Positions 41,839 to 49,021 of a stretch of 64,000 nt of DNA are shown piece after piece. The notes under the pieces are model-generated. The model was not told the origin of the DNA, ran no database searches, and saw nothing but the letters and a program-made list of their open reading frames with translations. The position numbers and the translations under genes are program-made. The stretch is taken from the NCBI GenBank assembly GCA_002343985.1, contig DDTB01000001.1, positions 69,289 through 133,288 on the forward strand, in the 5' to 3' direction. Position 1 is the stretch's first letter; every line of letters starts with the position of its first letter. The stretch comes from Chitinophagaceae bacterium UBA2375 (GTDB lineage Bacteria; Bacteroidota; Bacteroidia; Chitinophagales; Chitinophagaceae).

Positions 41839-43206
41839 TTAATGCTGATGATTGTGTTGCATGCCCACCAATTCGTCGGGGCTTACTTTTTTCTCAGCGG
41901 GTTTGGTTTGCGCGGCAGCCCATCCAAAAAGCTTTTCCGTTACCAGCCTGCGGTAGGTGCTGTCTACCTGCTTTTCGTCCTTCATCATGCGGTCGATGTA
42001 GCTGTCCAGCCACTCCATATCACCGCCCATATTCATATTGCCGAAATAACGCATTACGTCGGCTTTCATGCTGTTGCGCAATTCATCGGCCGATACATCG
42101 AGTTTATTGTCTGTAATGATGCGGTCGCTGATGAGGGTCCACTTTAATTGCTGGCTGAAGCCCGGGAAATCATTCTCTGCTTCTTCCGCGGTTTTAGGTT
42201 TCTCACCGCCGGTTTGCAACCAGCGTTTCAGGAAGTTCTCAGGGAATTCCATTTTTGTATTGTCGAGCAGGAAATGATATACCTGGTCGTGCAACTGGTT
42301 CATGCTTTGGCTGTCCCAATATTGCGCAATTTCAGCACGCAAAGCATCTTTCAGGTCATCAATGGTTTTGATATCGCGGCCGGGGAATATTTCATTGAAG
42401 AATTCTTCATTCAATTCCCTTTTCTCGATCAATCCAATCTTCTCAATGTCCATCTTCACATATTTCTCCGCCGCTGCAGCATCGTGTTTGTCGAAGCCCA
42501 GGTCCTGCAACATCATTTCCAGCTTATCGCCTTCAAATGTCTTGTTCAGTTGGAACACAACGCTGTCGCCTCCTTTTTTACCCATGAGTTGTTTTTGCAA
42601 GGCAGGGGTGAAATATTTCAGCAATACCGAATTGTCTTTGCGGAAGCCGCCTTCAACGGGGTTTCCTGAAGCATCACATTCCGTGAAAGATGCGTTGATG
42701 ACATTGTCTTCATTGTCAATCTTCTCCGGCTCGGTCATCTTACCACCCTTGATCTGCATGCGGGTGATTTCTTCATTCACCATATCATCCGTTACTTCCA
42801 CTTTATGCAGGGTGAATGAACCTTTTGACAGTTCGGGCAAATCGAAATTCGGCTTCAAGCCAATTTCAAAACCGAAATCATATTGTGACGGGTTGTTTAC
42901 GTCCAGGTTCAACGGCGTAGTCTCTAACGGTAAGGGTTGAGCGAAGATATCAGGCTTCTCCTGGTTCAGGTATGTGTACAGTTCTTTCTCGACGGTACGC
43001 AACACTTCTTCGTTAAAAATACCCGCGCCGTACATTTTTTTAATCATACCGGCTGGCACCATCCCTTTCCTGAAACCCGGAATGTTGGCGGTTTTGCTAT
43101 ACTCCTTTAATTTCTTTTCAAAAGAAGGCAGGTAATCTTCCTTGCTGATGCTGATGGTGATTTTATCGGTCAGCAACCCGATATTTTCCCTTGCTACTGT
43201 TGCCAT
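41839..43206 (-). CDS. tig: Trigger factor
   Basis: Trigger factor is the ribosome-bound chaperone at the peptide exit tunnel. The 455 residues carry the N-terminal ribosome-binding domain with a recognisable GFRKGMVP loop (residue 42 region, the GFRxGKxP signature), and long helical arms in the C-terminal half. The central PPIase-like domain is divergent, as is usual in Bacteroidetes. The tail ends with a histidine-rich MQHNHQH. The gene lies 77 bases behind tRNA-Leu on the same strand. Confidence 0.93.
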   Translation of the reverse strand: MATVARENIGLLTDKITISISKEDYLPSFEKKLKEYSKTANIPGFRKGMVPAGMIKKMYGAGIFNEEVLRTVEKELYTYLNQEKPDIFAQPLPLETTPLNLDVNNPSQYDFGFEIGLKPNFDLPELSKGSFTLHKVEVTDDMVNEEITRMQIKGGKMTEPEKIDNEDNVINASFTECDASGNPVEGGFRKDNSVLLKYFTPALQKQLMGKKGGDSVVFQLNKTFEGDKLEMMLQDLGFDKHDAAAAEKYVKMDIEKIGLIEKRELNEEFFNEIFPGRDIKTIDDLKDALRAEIAQYWDSQSMNQLHDQVYHFLLDNTKMEFPENFLKRWLQTGGEKPKTAEEAENDFPGFSQQLKWTLISDRIITDNKLDVSADELRNSMKADVMRYFGNMNMGGDMEWLDSYIDRMMKDEKQVDSTYRRLVTEKLFGWAAAQTKPAEKKVSPDELVGMQHNHQH

Positions 43207-43233
43207 GATGCATTAATTATTATGAGATATCCC

Positions 43234-43273
43234 GTACAATGCCCTGCGGTTTCCCGGCACAGGCGCATTGTAC
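43234..43273 (-). repeat. Imperfect inverted repeat between tRNA-Leu and tig
   Basis: GTACAATGC (43234-43242) pairs with GCATTGTAC (43265-43273); a CCTG/CAGG step continues the stem after one bulged base. No T-run follows on either strand, so it may be a processing or stabilising stem in a tRNA-tig transcript and not a terminator. Confidence 0.7.
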
Positions 43274-43283
43274 AGTAAATGGG

Positions 43284-43365
43284 TGCGGATGATAGGAGTC
43301 GAACCTACACGCCTCGCGGCGCCAGATCCTAAGTCTGGTGCGTCTGCCAATTTCGCCACATCCGC
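43284..43365 (-). tRNA. tRNA-Leu, anticodon TAG
   Basis: The acceptor stem GCGGATG pairs with CATCCGC, followed by discriminator A. The anticodon stem CCAGA/TCTGG frames loop CTTAGGA, giving anticodon TAG for CUN leucine codons. A variable arm of the class II type and the T-loop GTTCGACTC are present. CCA is not encoded. A -7 element TAGATTTG lies 53 bases upstream (43419-43426). Confidence 0.97.
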
Positions 43366-43418
43366 TATTAACCGTTTGACCGAGCAGACCATCCAAGGCC
43401 GGCTATACAAACGGGCCG

Positions 43419-43426
43419 CAAATCTA
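43419..43426 (-). promoter_or_regulatory. -7 element TAGATTTG for tRNA-Leu (and tig)
   Basis: Minus-strand TAGATTTGCGG has a TTG 23 bases upstream. No other promoter-like site lies between the tRNA and tig, so tig may be read from here. Confidence 0.55.
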
Positions 43427-43543
43427 CGCTATTTTAGGCGAAACGGGGGCAAAATATATGAGAATCTGCCTTTTCGAGGGTAAGTGGCGGCATTCTACAA
43501 GCGCTCAGATTTTGGCTGATTTTCAGTAAATTCGTTACACTGC

Positions 43544-45775
43544 ATGGACACAATCGAACAAATACAAGCTTATAAGCTGTCGGAAGAAGAAGAAAAAAAG
43601 GAAATCCTGCGGCATTACAGGGCATTGCTCCGGGTACTGAAACAAAAGCTCAAGCCGGGCGATAAAATGTTGTTGCGGCGTGCTTTTGAGATGTCGGCTG
43701 AAGCGCATAAAACCATGCGCCGGAAAAGCGGTGAACCATATATCCTGCACCCGCTGGCGGTAGCCCGGATTTGTGCCGAGGAAATCGGGCTGGGTGTACG
43801 AAGCTCCATCTGCGCATTGCTGCATGATACAGTAGAGGATACCGATGTGACCCTGGAAGACATCCAGCGCGAATTTGGATCAGAAATTTCCCGCATTGTT
43901 GACGGGCTGACCAAGATCGCCAATGTGATGGACGCCAATAGCAGCCAACAGGCGGAGAACTTCAAAAAAATATTACTGACCCTCACCGACGACCCGAGAG
44001 TCATCCTGATCAAACTGGCCGACCGCCTGCACAATATGCGGACGATGGACCATATGAAAAGGGAGAAGCAACTCAAGATATCCTCCGAAACCGTGTACGT
44101 ATATGCGCCCCTCGCCCACCGCATGGGCCTGTACAATATCAAAACGGAAATGGAAGACCTGGCGATGAAATACATGGAGCCCGACACTTATCGCTATATC
44201 GCCCAGAAACTACAGGACACTAAAAGGGAACGCACCCGCTACATCAATGATTTCATCAGGCCATTAAAGGAGAAACTCGAAAAAACCGGTCTTGTTTTTG
44301 AGATATACGGCAGGCCGAAAAGCATCCATTCGATTTGGAACAAAATCAAAAAGAAAGGGGTGGCATTTGAAGAAGTGTATGACCTCTTTGCCATCCGCAT
44401 TATAGTTGATTCGATACAGGAAAAAGAAAAAGAAGATTGCTGGAAAGTGTACAGCATCATCACCGATGAATACAACCCTTCCCCGGAAAGGCTTCGCGAC
44501 TGGCTCAGCAACCCAAAGAGCAATGGGTACGAAGCGTTGCACACCACGGTGATGGGCCCGCAGGGCAAGTGGGTGGAAGTGCAGATCCGCACCAAGCGCA
44601 TGAATGAGATTGCGGAAAAAGGCCTCGCGGCACATTGGAAGTATAAGGAAGGCAAAGACGATGAAAGCCGCTTTGATCAATGGTTCCACCAGATCCGGGA
44701 AGCCCTGGCCAACCAGGAAAGCAGCTCGCTCGATTTCCTGCAGGATTTTAAAACCTCGTTCCTCGCTGAAGAAATTTATGTGTATACGCCCAAGGGCGAT
44801 ATCAAAATGTTGCCTGTAGGCGCCACCGCGCTCGACTTCGCGTTTAGCGTGCATACAGCGGTGGGCAGCAAGTGCATTGGCGCGAAAGTGAACCACAAGC
44901 TGGTGCCCATCAGCTATGTGTTGAAAAGCGGCGACCAGATTGAAATCATCACCAGCGCCAAACAAAAGCCCAATAGCGAATGGCTGAATTTTGTGGTGAC
45001 CAGTAAGGCGAAAACAAAGATCAAGGATTCGCTGAAAGAAGAAAAAAGGCAGATCGCGGAGGATGGAAAATATATCCTGCAACGAAAGTTGGATGGCATG
45101 AACGCGGCGTACAACCAGCAAAACCTCGAAGAGATCGCCACATTCTACAAAATCAATAGCAGCCTCGATTTGCTCTATGATATAGCGGTAAAAAAAGTGG
45201 ACCTGAAGGAACTAAAAGACTTCACCGTTCATGGCGACAAGTTGATAGCGCCCAGGCCGGCGAAGGCACCGGAAGAAAAAACGGAATTCAATGAACTGAG
45301 GCCAAGTTCCAAGAAGGATAATGAGTTAATTATATTTGGTGAGAGCAGCGACCGGATTATGTACACGCTGGCCAATTGCTGTAAGCCCATCCCTGGCGAC
45401 GACGTATTTGGTTTCATCACGGCCGGCGAAGGGCTCAAAATTCACCGCACAAACTGTCCAAACGCTGCCCGGCTCCTTGCCAATTATGGCCACCGGGTTG
45501 TGAAAACCAAATGGGCGAAGAACAAGGAAATATCTTTCCTCACGGGTTTAAAAATCATCGGGTTAGACGATGTGGGCGTCATCCACAAAATCACCAACCT
45601 TATTAGCGGCGAATTGCGGGTCAATATCTCCGCCATGACCATTGAAGCCAAGGACGGCATTTTTGAAGGCAATGTAAAAGTATTTGTACACGACAAAGAC
45701 GAGCTCGACAACCTCGTGGAAGCCCTGCTCAAACTCCCTGGTATTGAGCGGGTAGACAGGTATGATACGGAGTAG
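43544..45775 (+). CDS. RelA/SpoT-homologue (p)ppGpp synthetase/hydrolase
   Basis: The 743-residue RSH protein controls the stringent response by making and degrading (p)ppGpp. Its domains, in order, are: HD hydrolase (residues 45-200, with HDTVED at 94-99), synthetase (about 245-360, with GRPKSIHSIWNK and YEALHTTVMGP), TGS (about 410-470), a zinc-finger-like region (NCCKPIPGDDVFGF) and a C-terminal ACT domain. Both catalytic domains look intact, so it is probably bifunctional like SpoT/Rel. The 178 bases upstream hold the tRNA promoter and nothing else recognisable. Confidence 0.96.
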   Translation: MDTIEQIQAYKLSEEEEKKEILRHYRALLRVLKQKLKPGDKMLLRRAFEMSAEAHKTMRRKSGEPYILHPLAVARICAEEIGLGVRSSICALLHDTVEDTDVTLEDIQREFGSEISRIVDGLTKIANVMDANSSQQAENFKKILLTLTDDPRVILIKLADRLHNMRTMDHMKREKQLKISSETVYVYAPLAHRMGLYNIKTEMEDLAMKYMEPDTYRYIAQKLQDTKRERTRYINDFIRPLKEKLEKTGLVFEIYGRPKSIHSIWNKIKKKGVAFEEVYDLFAIRIIVDSIQEKEKEDCWKVYSIITDEYNPSPERLRDWLSNPKSNGYEALHTTVMGPQGKWVEVQIRTKRMNEIAEKGLAAHWKYKEGKDDESRFDQWFHQIREALANQESSSLDFLQDFKTSFLAEEIYVYTPKGDIKMLPVGATALDFAFSVHTAVGSKCIGAKVNHKLVPISYVLKSGDQIEIITSAKQKPNSEWLNFVVTSKAKTKIKDSLKEEKRQIAEDGKYILQRKLDGMNAAYNQQNLEEIATFYKINSSLDLLYDIAVKKVDLKELKDFTVHGDKLIAPRPAKAPEEKTEFNELRPSSKKDNELIIFGESSDRIMYTLANCCKPIPGDDVFGFITAGEGLKIHRTNCPNAARLLANYGHRVVKTKWAKNKEISFLTGLKIIGLDDVGVIHKITNLISGELRVNISAMTIEAKDGIFEGNVKVFVHDKDELDNLVEALLKLPGIERVDRYDTE

Positions 45776-45842
45776 GGTAAAATGGATAAATCCATTTACA
45801 CATCAATAATTGCGGATAATAATAAAAACCCACGGTTTTTTT

Positions 45843-45868
45843 TAGCCCACGGTTTAAACCGTGGGCTA
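45843..45868. repeat. REP palindrome, copy A
   Basis: A perfect palindrome of two 13-base arms, TAGCCCACGGTTT and its complement. A partial copy (CCCACGGTTT) precedes it at about 45830-45839. Confidence 0.95.
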
Positions 45869-45890
45869 TGAGAACGAAAACAATAATGCA

Positions 45891-45908
45891 AAACCGTTTC
45901 AACGGTTT
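45891..45908. repeat. Small hairpin AAACCGTT-tc-AACGGTTT, copy 1
   Basis: An 8-base-pair stem with a 2-base top lies between REP A and the truncated tnpA start; it recurs identically at 46033-46050. Confidence 0.9.
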
Positions 45909-45929
45909 ATAAAAACAATTAAATTAAAC

Positions 45930-46013
45930 ATGCCGCATTCTTTCAACAAAATTTGGATACATGCTATTTGGGCTACCAATTTCATAGCCCACGGTTTAAA
46001 CCATGGGCTATGA
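45930..46013 (+). pseudogene. Truncated transposase start
   Basis: The first 16 codons (MPHSFNKIWIHAIWAT) are identical in protein to the start of the transposase at 46072. The frame then runs into REP copy B and stops at 46013. It is the remnant produced by duplication of the left end of the element. Confidence 0.9.
45983..46012. repeat. REP palindrome, copy B
   Basis: Two 15-base arms CATAGCCCACGGTTT with one mismatch (ACCATG in place of ACCGTG in the right arm). Confidence 0.93.
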
Positions 46014-46032
46014 GAACGAAAACAATAATGCA

Positions 46033-46050
46033 AAACCGTTTCAACGGTTT
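46033..46050. repeat. Small hairpin AAACCGTT-tc-AACGGTTT, copy 2
   Basis: Identical to copy 1 at 45891, displaced by the 142-base duplication distance; it lies 21 bases before the transposase ATG. Confidence 0.9.
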
Positions 46051-46071
46051 ATAAAAACAATTAAATAAATC

Positions 46072-46509
46072 ATGCCGCATTCTTTTAACAAAATTTGGAT
46101 ACATGCTATTTGGGCTACCAAAAATAGAGCACCTTTAATACAGCAACCAATTGAAAATGAGCTGTACCAATTTATTTCAGAGCAATTGCACGAACAAGGT
46201 TGCCCGGTCAGAGCTATAAACGGAATGCCCGACCATATTCATTGTTTGTTCTTACTAAACCCGCAAAAATCAACAGCAGAGGTTATCAAACAGATTAAAG
46301 GCAGCAGCTCTCACTATATCAATCAAAACGATCTGATTACCGACAAATTTGCATGGCAAACCGGTTATGCCGCCTACTCAGTTTCTGAATCTGTTGTCGA
46401 CAAGGTGTTTAAATATATCCTAAATCAAAAGCAACATCATTCTAAGAAAACATTTCAGCAAGAATATGATGAGTTTTTAAAAATATATGGATTTGAAAAT
46501 GATAGATAA
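46072..46509 (+). CDS. REP-associated tyrosine transposase (IS200/IS605 TnpA-like)
   Basis: The 145 residues show the HUH single-strand nuclease motif in PDHIHCLF (His55, His57) and the catalytic tyrosine in FKYILNQ (Tyr115, with the Gln four residues on), both hallmarks of Y1 transposases. The length is that of IS200-type TnpA and short RAYTs. There is no tnpB. The gene lies directly between REP palindromes, which it would bind and nick as single-stranded hairpins. It appears intact and may be active or domesticated. Confidence 0.93.
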   Translation: MPHSFNKIWIHAIWATKNRAPLIQQPIENELYQFISEQLHEQGCPVRAINGMPDHIHCLFLLNPQKSTAEVIKQIKGSSSHYINQNDLITDKFAWQTGYAAYSVSESVVDKVFKYILNQKQHHSKKTFQQEYDEFLKIYGFENDR

Positions 46510-46514
46510 CACAA

Positions 46515-46544
46515 CATAGCCCACGGTTTAAACCGTGGGCTATG
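46515..46544. repeat. REP palindrome, copy C
   Basis: A perfect palindrome of two 15-base arms CATAGCCCACGGTTT. The stem can be lengthened by five pairs if one G is bulged out (46510-46514 with 46546-46550). It starts five bases after the transposase stop. Confidence 0.93.
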
Positions 46545-46583
46545 GTTGTGGACATAATCGTAAACAATAATGCCTGGCTAACA

Positions 46584-47009
46584 TTAAAATAATTTCAAGC
46601 CATACCAACCTATCAGGGTAAACACTATGCATCGGGTTACAACACCCACGCAACACCAGGTGACCAATTTATTGATATTCGCGTTTAAGCCTACCCCAAC
46701 CGCTAAGCTGATCGGGGCTCCAACAGAAATAGTACCCAAAAAACCTAAACCAAACATCCCATATTTATTCCACAACTTAATGATCAACGGATGTTTCTTT
46801 TCCGCCAACTCCCTCGATGGCTTATTCTTATGGAACAGGGCCCTGATTTTATTACCCAAAAATGCAGCGATAAAAACTCCAATTAAGCCGCCGGTAACAC
46901 TGGCAAAAAATATAACCCAGGGCGATAACCCAAAAGCGAATCCGGCCGGGATGGCAGCATAAATTTCAAAACTTGCCAGGCAAGCAACAGTGAGGATTTT
47001 TAAAAACAT
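46584..47009 (-). CDS. Small multidrug export-like membrane protein (Sm_multidrug_ex)
   Basis: The 141-residue protein has about four TM segments and motifs EIYAAIPAGFAFGLSPW, TGGLIGVFIAAFLG and GFLGTISVGAPISLAVGVGLN, the pattern of the Sm_multidrug_ex family (PF06695). Despite the name, function is not firmly established. The gene stands alone beside the RAYT element; the 263 bases upstream to 47272 show no gene or clear promoter. Confidence 0.82.
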   Translation of the reverse strand: MFLKILTVACLASFEIYAAIPAGFAFGLSPWVIFFASVTGGLIGVFIAAFLGNKIRALFHKNKPSRELAEKKHPLIIKLWNKYGMFGLGFLGTISVGAPISLAVGVGLNANINKLVTWCCVGVVTRCIVFTLIGWYGLKLF

Positions 47010-47272
47010 ACAGTACAGATCAATGCAATTTTTTCAGAATCCGGTAAAATTAACGGATTAATTTTAACCGTCTGTTATATCCTGTTCCGGCTCAATATTT
47101 TCCGCCGGATCATTTTGCATTAGCAGTTACACATTGTATAAAACGGGGTTTGGGTAGGCCAAACATTAGGGTCACCATAATTTAACAGTTCTCCTGATGC
47201 ATATCACTAAAATCCGGGCTGGAATAGCTTAAATTGCATCAAATAATTATATCACGTTTAAAATTATTTCCC

Positions 47273-47728
47273 ATGCAGGAACTCATCAACCGCCTGACAG
47301 AAAAAGCGGGCATCAGCCCCGACCAGGCCAACAAAGCCATCCATACCATCCGTGAATTTGTCAAGGAAAAATTTCCCATGGTCGCCGGTGCCGTCGATAA
47401 TATATTCACGGAGGGTGCAGATAAAACCGCCATCGCGTCAATGGGCGCCGCTGCCGGAGGTTCTTCATCCGTACTCGATAAGATCAGTGATGTGATACCA
47501 GGCCAGGCAGGCGAAAAAGTAGAAGCTTTTGCCAAACAGGCGGCCGACAAAGCGGAAGACCTGGTGGATGCCGCGAAAGAAAAAATCCATGCCGCCATGA
47601 ACAGCGAAACGGGCCAGAAAGTGGAAGCATTCGCTAAACAGGCCGCCGATAAAGCGGAAGACCTCTATGACGATGCTAAGGAAAAGCTGAGCAACCTGTT
47701 TAAAGGAGATAAAAAACACGGAGCCTGA
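47273..47728 (+). CDS. Helical-repeat small protein, unrecognised
   Basis: The start at 47273 gives 151 residues; the frame is open to 47234 but the added residues fit nothing. Residues 1-50 form a helical domain (QELINRLTEKAGISPDQANKA). Residues 81-105 and 115-139 are near-identical amphipathic repeats of the form KVEAFAKQAADKAEDL, 34 residues apart, like LEA or apolipoprotein-style helices. I do not recognise a named family. Such proteins may stabilise membranes or other proteins under stress, but that is inference. No signal peptide is present. Confidence 0.75.
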   Translation: MQELINRLTEKAGISPDQANKAIHTIREFVKEKFPMVAGAVDNIFTEGADKTAIASMGAAAGGSSSVLDKISDVIPGQAGEKVEAFAKQAADKAEDLVDAAKEKIHAAMNSETGQKVEAFAKQAADKAEDLYDDAKEKLSNLFKGDKKHGA

Positions 47729-47736
47729 TAAACAAA

Positions 47737-47780
47737 GAGGTTGGATTCAACATAAACGCTGATCCAACCTCCCTCTTTTT
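47737..47780 (+). terminator. Terminator after the helical-repeat gene
   Basis: A 10-base-pair stem, GAGGTTGGAT (47737-47746) with ATCCAACCTC (47762-47771), has a 15-base loop and is followed by CCTCTTTTT. It separates convergent genes and may also work weakly on the minus strand. Confidence 0.85.
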
Positions 47781-47793
47781 ATTTACTATTTGA

Positions 47794-48933
47794 TTAGCGC
47801 AAAATTTCCCGGCTAATCACCAGTTTCTGAATTTCGCTGGTTCCTTCACCGATCGTACAAAGTTTGCTGTCGCGATAGAATTTCTCTACGGGGAAGTCTT
47901 TGGTATAGCCGTACCCGCCAAAGACCTGCACCGCATCGGTACTCACTTCCACGCTCACTTCGCTGGCATAATATTTCGCCATGGCCGCTTCCTTGGTCAT
48001 GGGTAAGCCTTTCATTTTCAGGTCGCATGCCTGGTTGATCAGCAACTCGGCCGCTTCAATCTTGGTAGCCATATCGGCCAGTTTAAACCCAATTCCCTGG
48101 AATTGCGCGATAGGCTTATCGAACTGCTGGCGTTCCTGCGCGTATTTTACGGAAGCCTCGTATGCGCCTTTGGCGATGCCGAGGCTCAGGGCCGCGATAG
48201 AGATACGGCCGCCATCGAGGATCTTCATGGCTTGTTTAAAACCATCCCCTACTTCGCCCAACCTGTTGGCATCGGGGATGATGCAGTTATCAAAAATCAT
48301 TTCCGCGGTTTCGCTGGCCCGCATGCCCAGTTTATTCTCTTTTTTCCCTGCTGTGAAACCCGGAGTGCCGCGCTCCACAATAAATGCAGTGGAATTATTC
48401 TTTGCCCTTGGTTCACCGGTACGGGCTATAACCACAGCCACATCACCGGATTTGCCATGAGTGATCCAGCATTTTGTGCCGTTTAAAACCCACTTATCGC
48501 CTTCCCTGAAAGCGGTGGTACGCATATTACCTGCGTCGCTGCCGGTATTGGGCTCCGTGAGGCCCCAAGCCCCGATATGTTCCGCGGTGGCCAGCTTGGG
48601 CAGGTATTTTTTCTTTTGTTCTTCATTGCCAAAACTGAGGATATGGCCGGTGCAGAGCGAATTATGCGCTGCCACGCTGAGCCCGATGGATCCACATACT
48701 TTCGCGATTTCCTGGATCACGGCGCTGTATTCAAAATAGCCCAGACCGGCACCGCCGTATTGTTCGGGAACCAATACACCCATCATCCCTAACTTACCCA
48801 ATTCTTTAAAAATATGCACGGGAAACTCCTGGCTTTCATCCCATTCCATGAACTGGGGCCGTATGTGTTGGTTGGCAAAATCGCGGGCGGCTTCAGCCAC
48901 CTGGCGGGTCATTTCGTTGGTAGAAAAATTCAT
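47794..48933 (-). CDS. Acyl-CoA dehydrogenase
   Basis: The 379-residue flavoprotein matches short/medium-chain acyl-CoA dehydrogenases: GAWGLTEPNTGSDAGNMRTTA (FAD-binding), KCWITHGKSGDVAVV, the GGRISIAALSLGIAKGAYE segment and the C-terminal YGYTKDFPVEKFYRDSKLCTIGEGTSEIQ, which carries the catalytic glutamate. It introduces the trans double bond in beta-oxidation or in branched-chain amino acid breakdown. An inverted repeat of TetR-operator type lies upstream (48971-48992), so the gene is probably repressed and induced by a CoA ester or fatty acid. Confidence 0.96.
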   Translation of the reverse strand: MNFSTNEMTRQVAEAARDFANQHIRPQFMEWDESQEFPVHIFKELGKLGMMGVLVPEQYGGAGLGYFEYSAVIQEIAKVCGSIGLSVAAHNSLCTGHILSFGNEEQKKKYLPKLATAEHIGAWGLTEPNTGSDAGNMRTTAFREGDKWVLNGTKCWITHGKSGDVAVVIARTGEPRAKNNSTAFIVERGTPGFTAGKKENKLGMRASETAEMIFDNCIIPDANRLGEVGDGFKQAMKILDGGRISIAALSLGIAKGAYEASVKYAQERQQFDKPIAQFQGIGFKLADMATKIEAAELLINQACDLKMKGLPMTKEAAMAKYYASEVSVEVSTDAVQVFGGYGYTKDFPVEKFYRDSKLCTIGEGTSEIQKLVISREILR

Positions 48934-48970
48934 AAAAGCAATCGTTGAGGGCGCAATTTAGGCATTTTCA

Positions 48971-48992
48971 TAAACGAACGAACGTTCGTTTA
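48971..48992. promoter_or_regulatory. TetR-type operator upstream of the acyl-CoA dehydrogenase
   Basis: Arms TAAACGAAC and GTTCGTTTA are perfect inverted repeats of 9 bases with spacer GAAC; they also contain the 14-base palindrome AACGAACGTTCGTT at 48977-48990. The site is centred about 48 bases before the ATG, overlapping where the -33 region of the gene would be (a weak TAAATTGC lies at 48953-48960). No regulator gene is adjacent. Confidence 0.65.
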
Positions 48993-49021
48993 CTTTCCGG
49001 GCCCGACCGCCCCTTCCGGTA

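Larger units (their letters stand above)
45843..46544 (+). mobile_element. REP-flanked RAYT (IS200-like) element with a duplicated left end
   Basis: The unit comprises three copies of a 26-30 base palindrome (45843, 45983, 46515), two copies of a smaller hairpin, a truncated tnpA start and one full tyrosine-transposase gene. The segment is visibly AT-richer than its neighbours. The transposase is of the type associated with REP palindromes and normally stays domestic and single-copy. Each palindrome is followed at a short distance by AAACAATAATGC, so all three have the same polarity. Confidence 0.85.

Noticed and set aside
43234..43273. Terminator between tRNA-Leu and tig
   Set aside because: A stem is present but no U-run follows on either strand, so it was listed only as an inverted repeat.
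44264..45121. Open frame of 285 codons on the minus strand
   Set aside because: It is the shadow of the RSH gene; the composition is odd (runs of Phe, His and Val) and no motif is seen.
45780..45797. Terminator after the RSH gene (AAATGGA-taaa-TCCATTT)
   Set aside because: The stem is seven AT-rich pairs and is followed by ACACATC, not a T-run.
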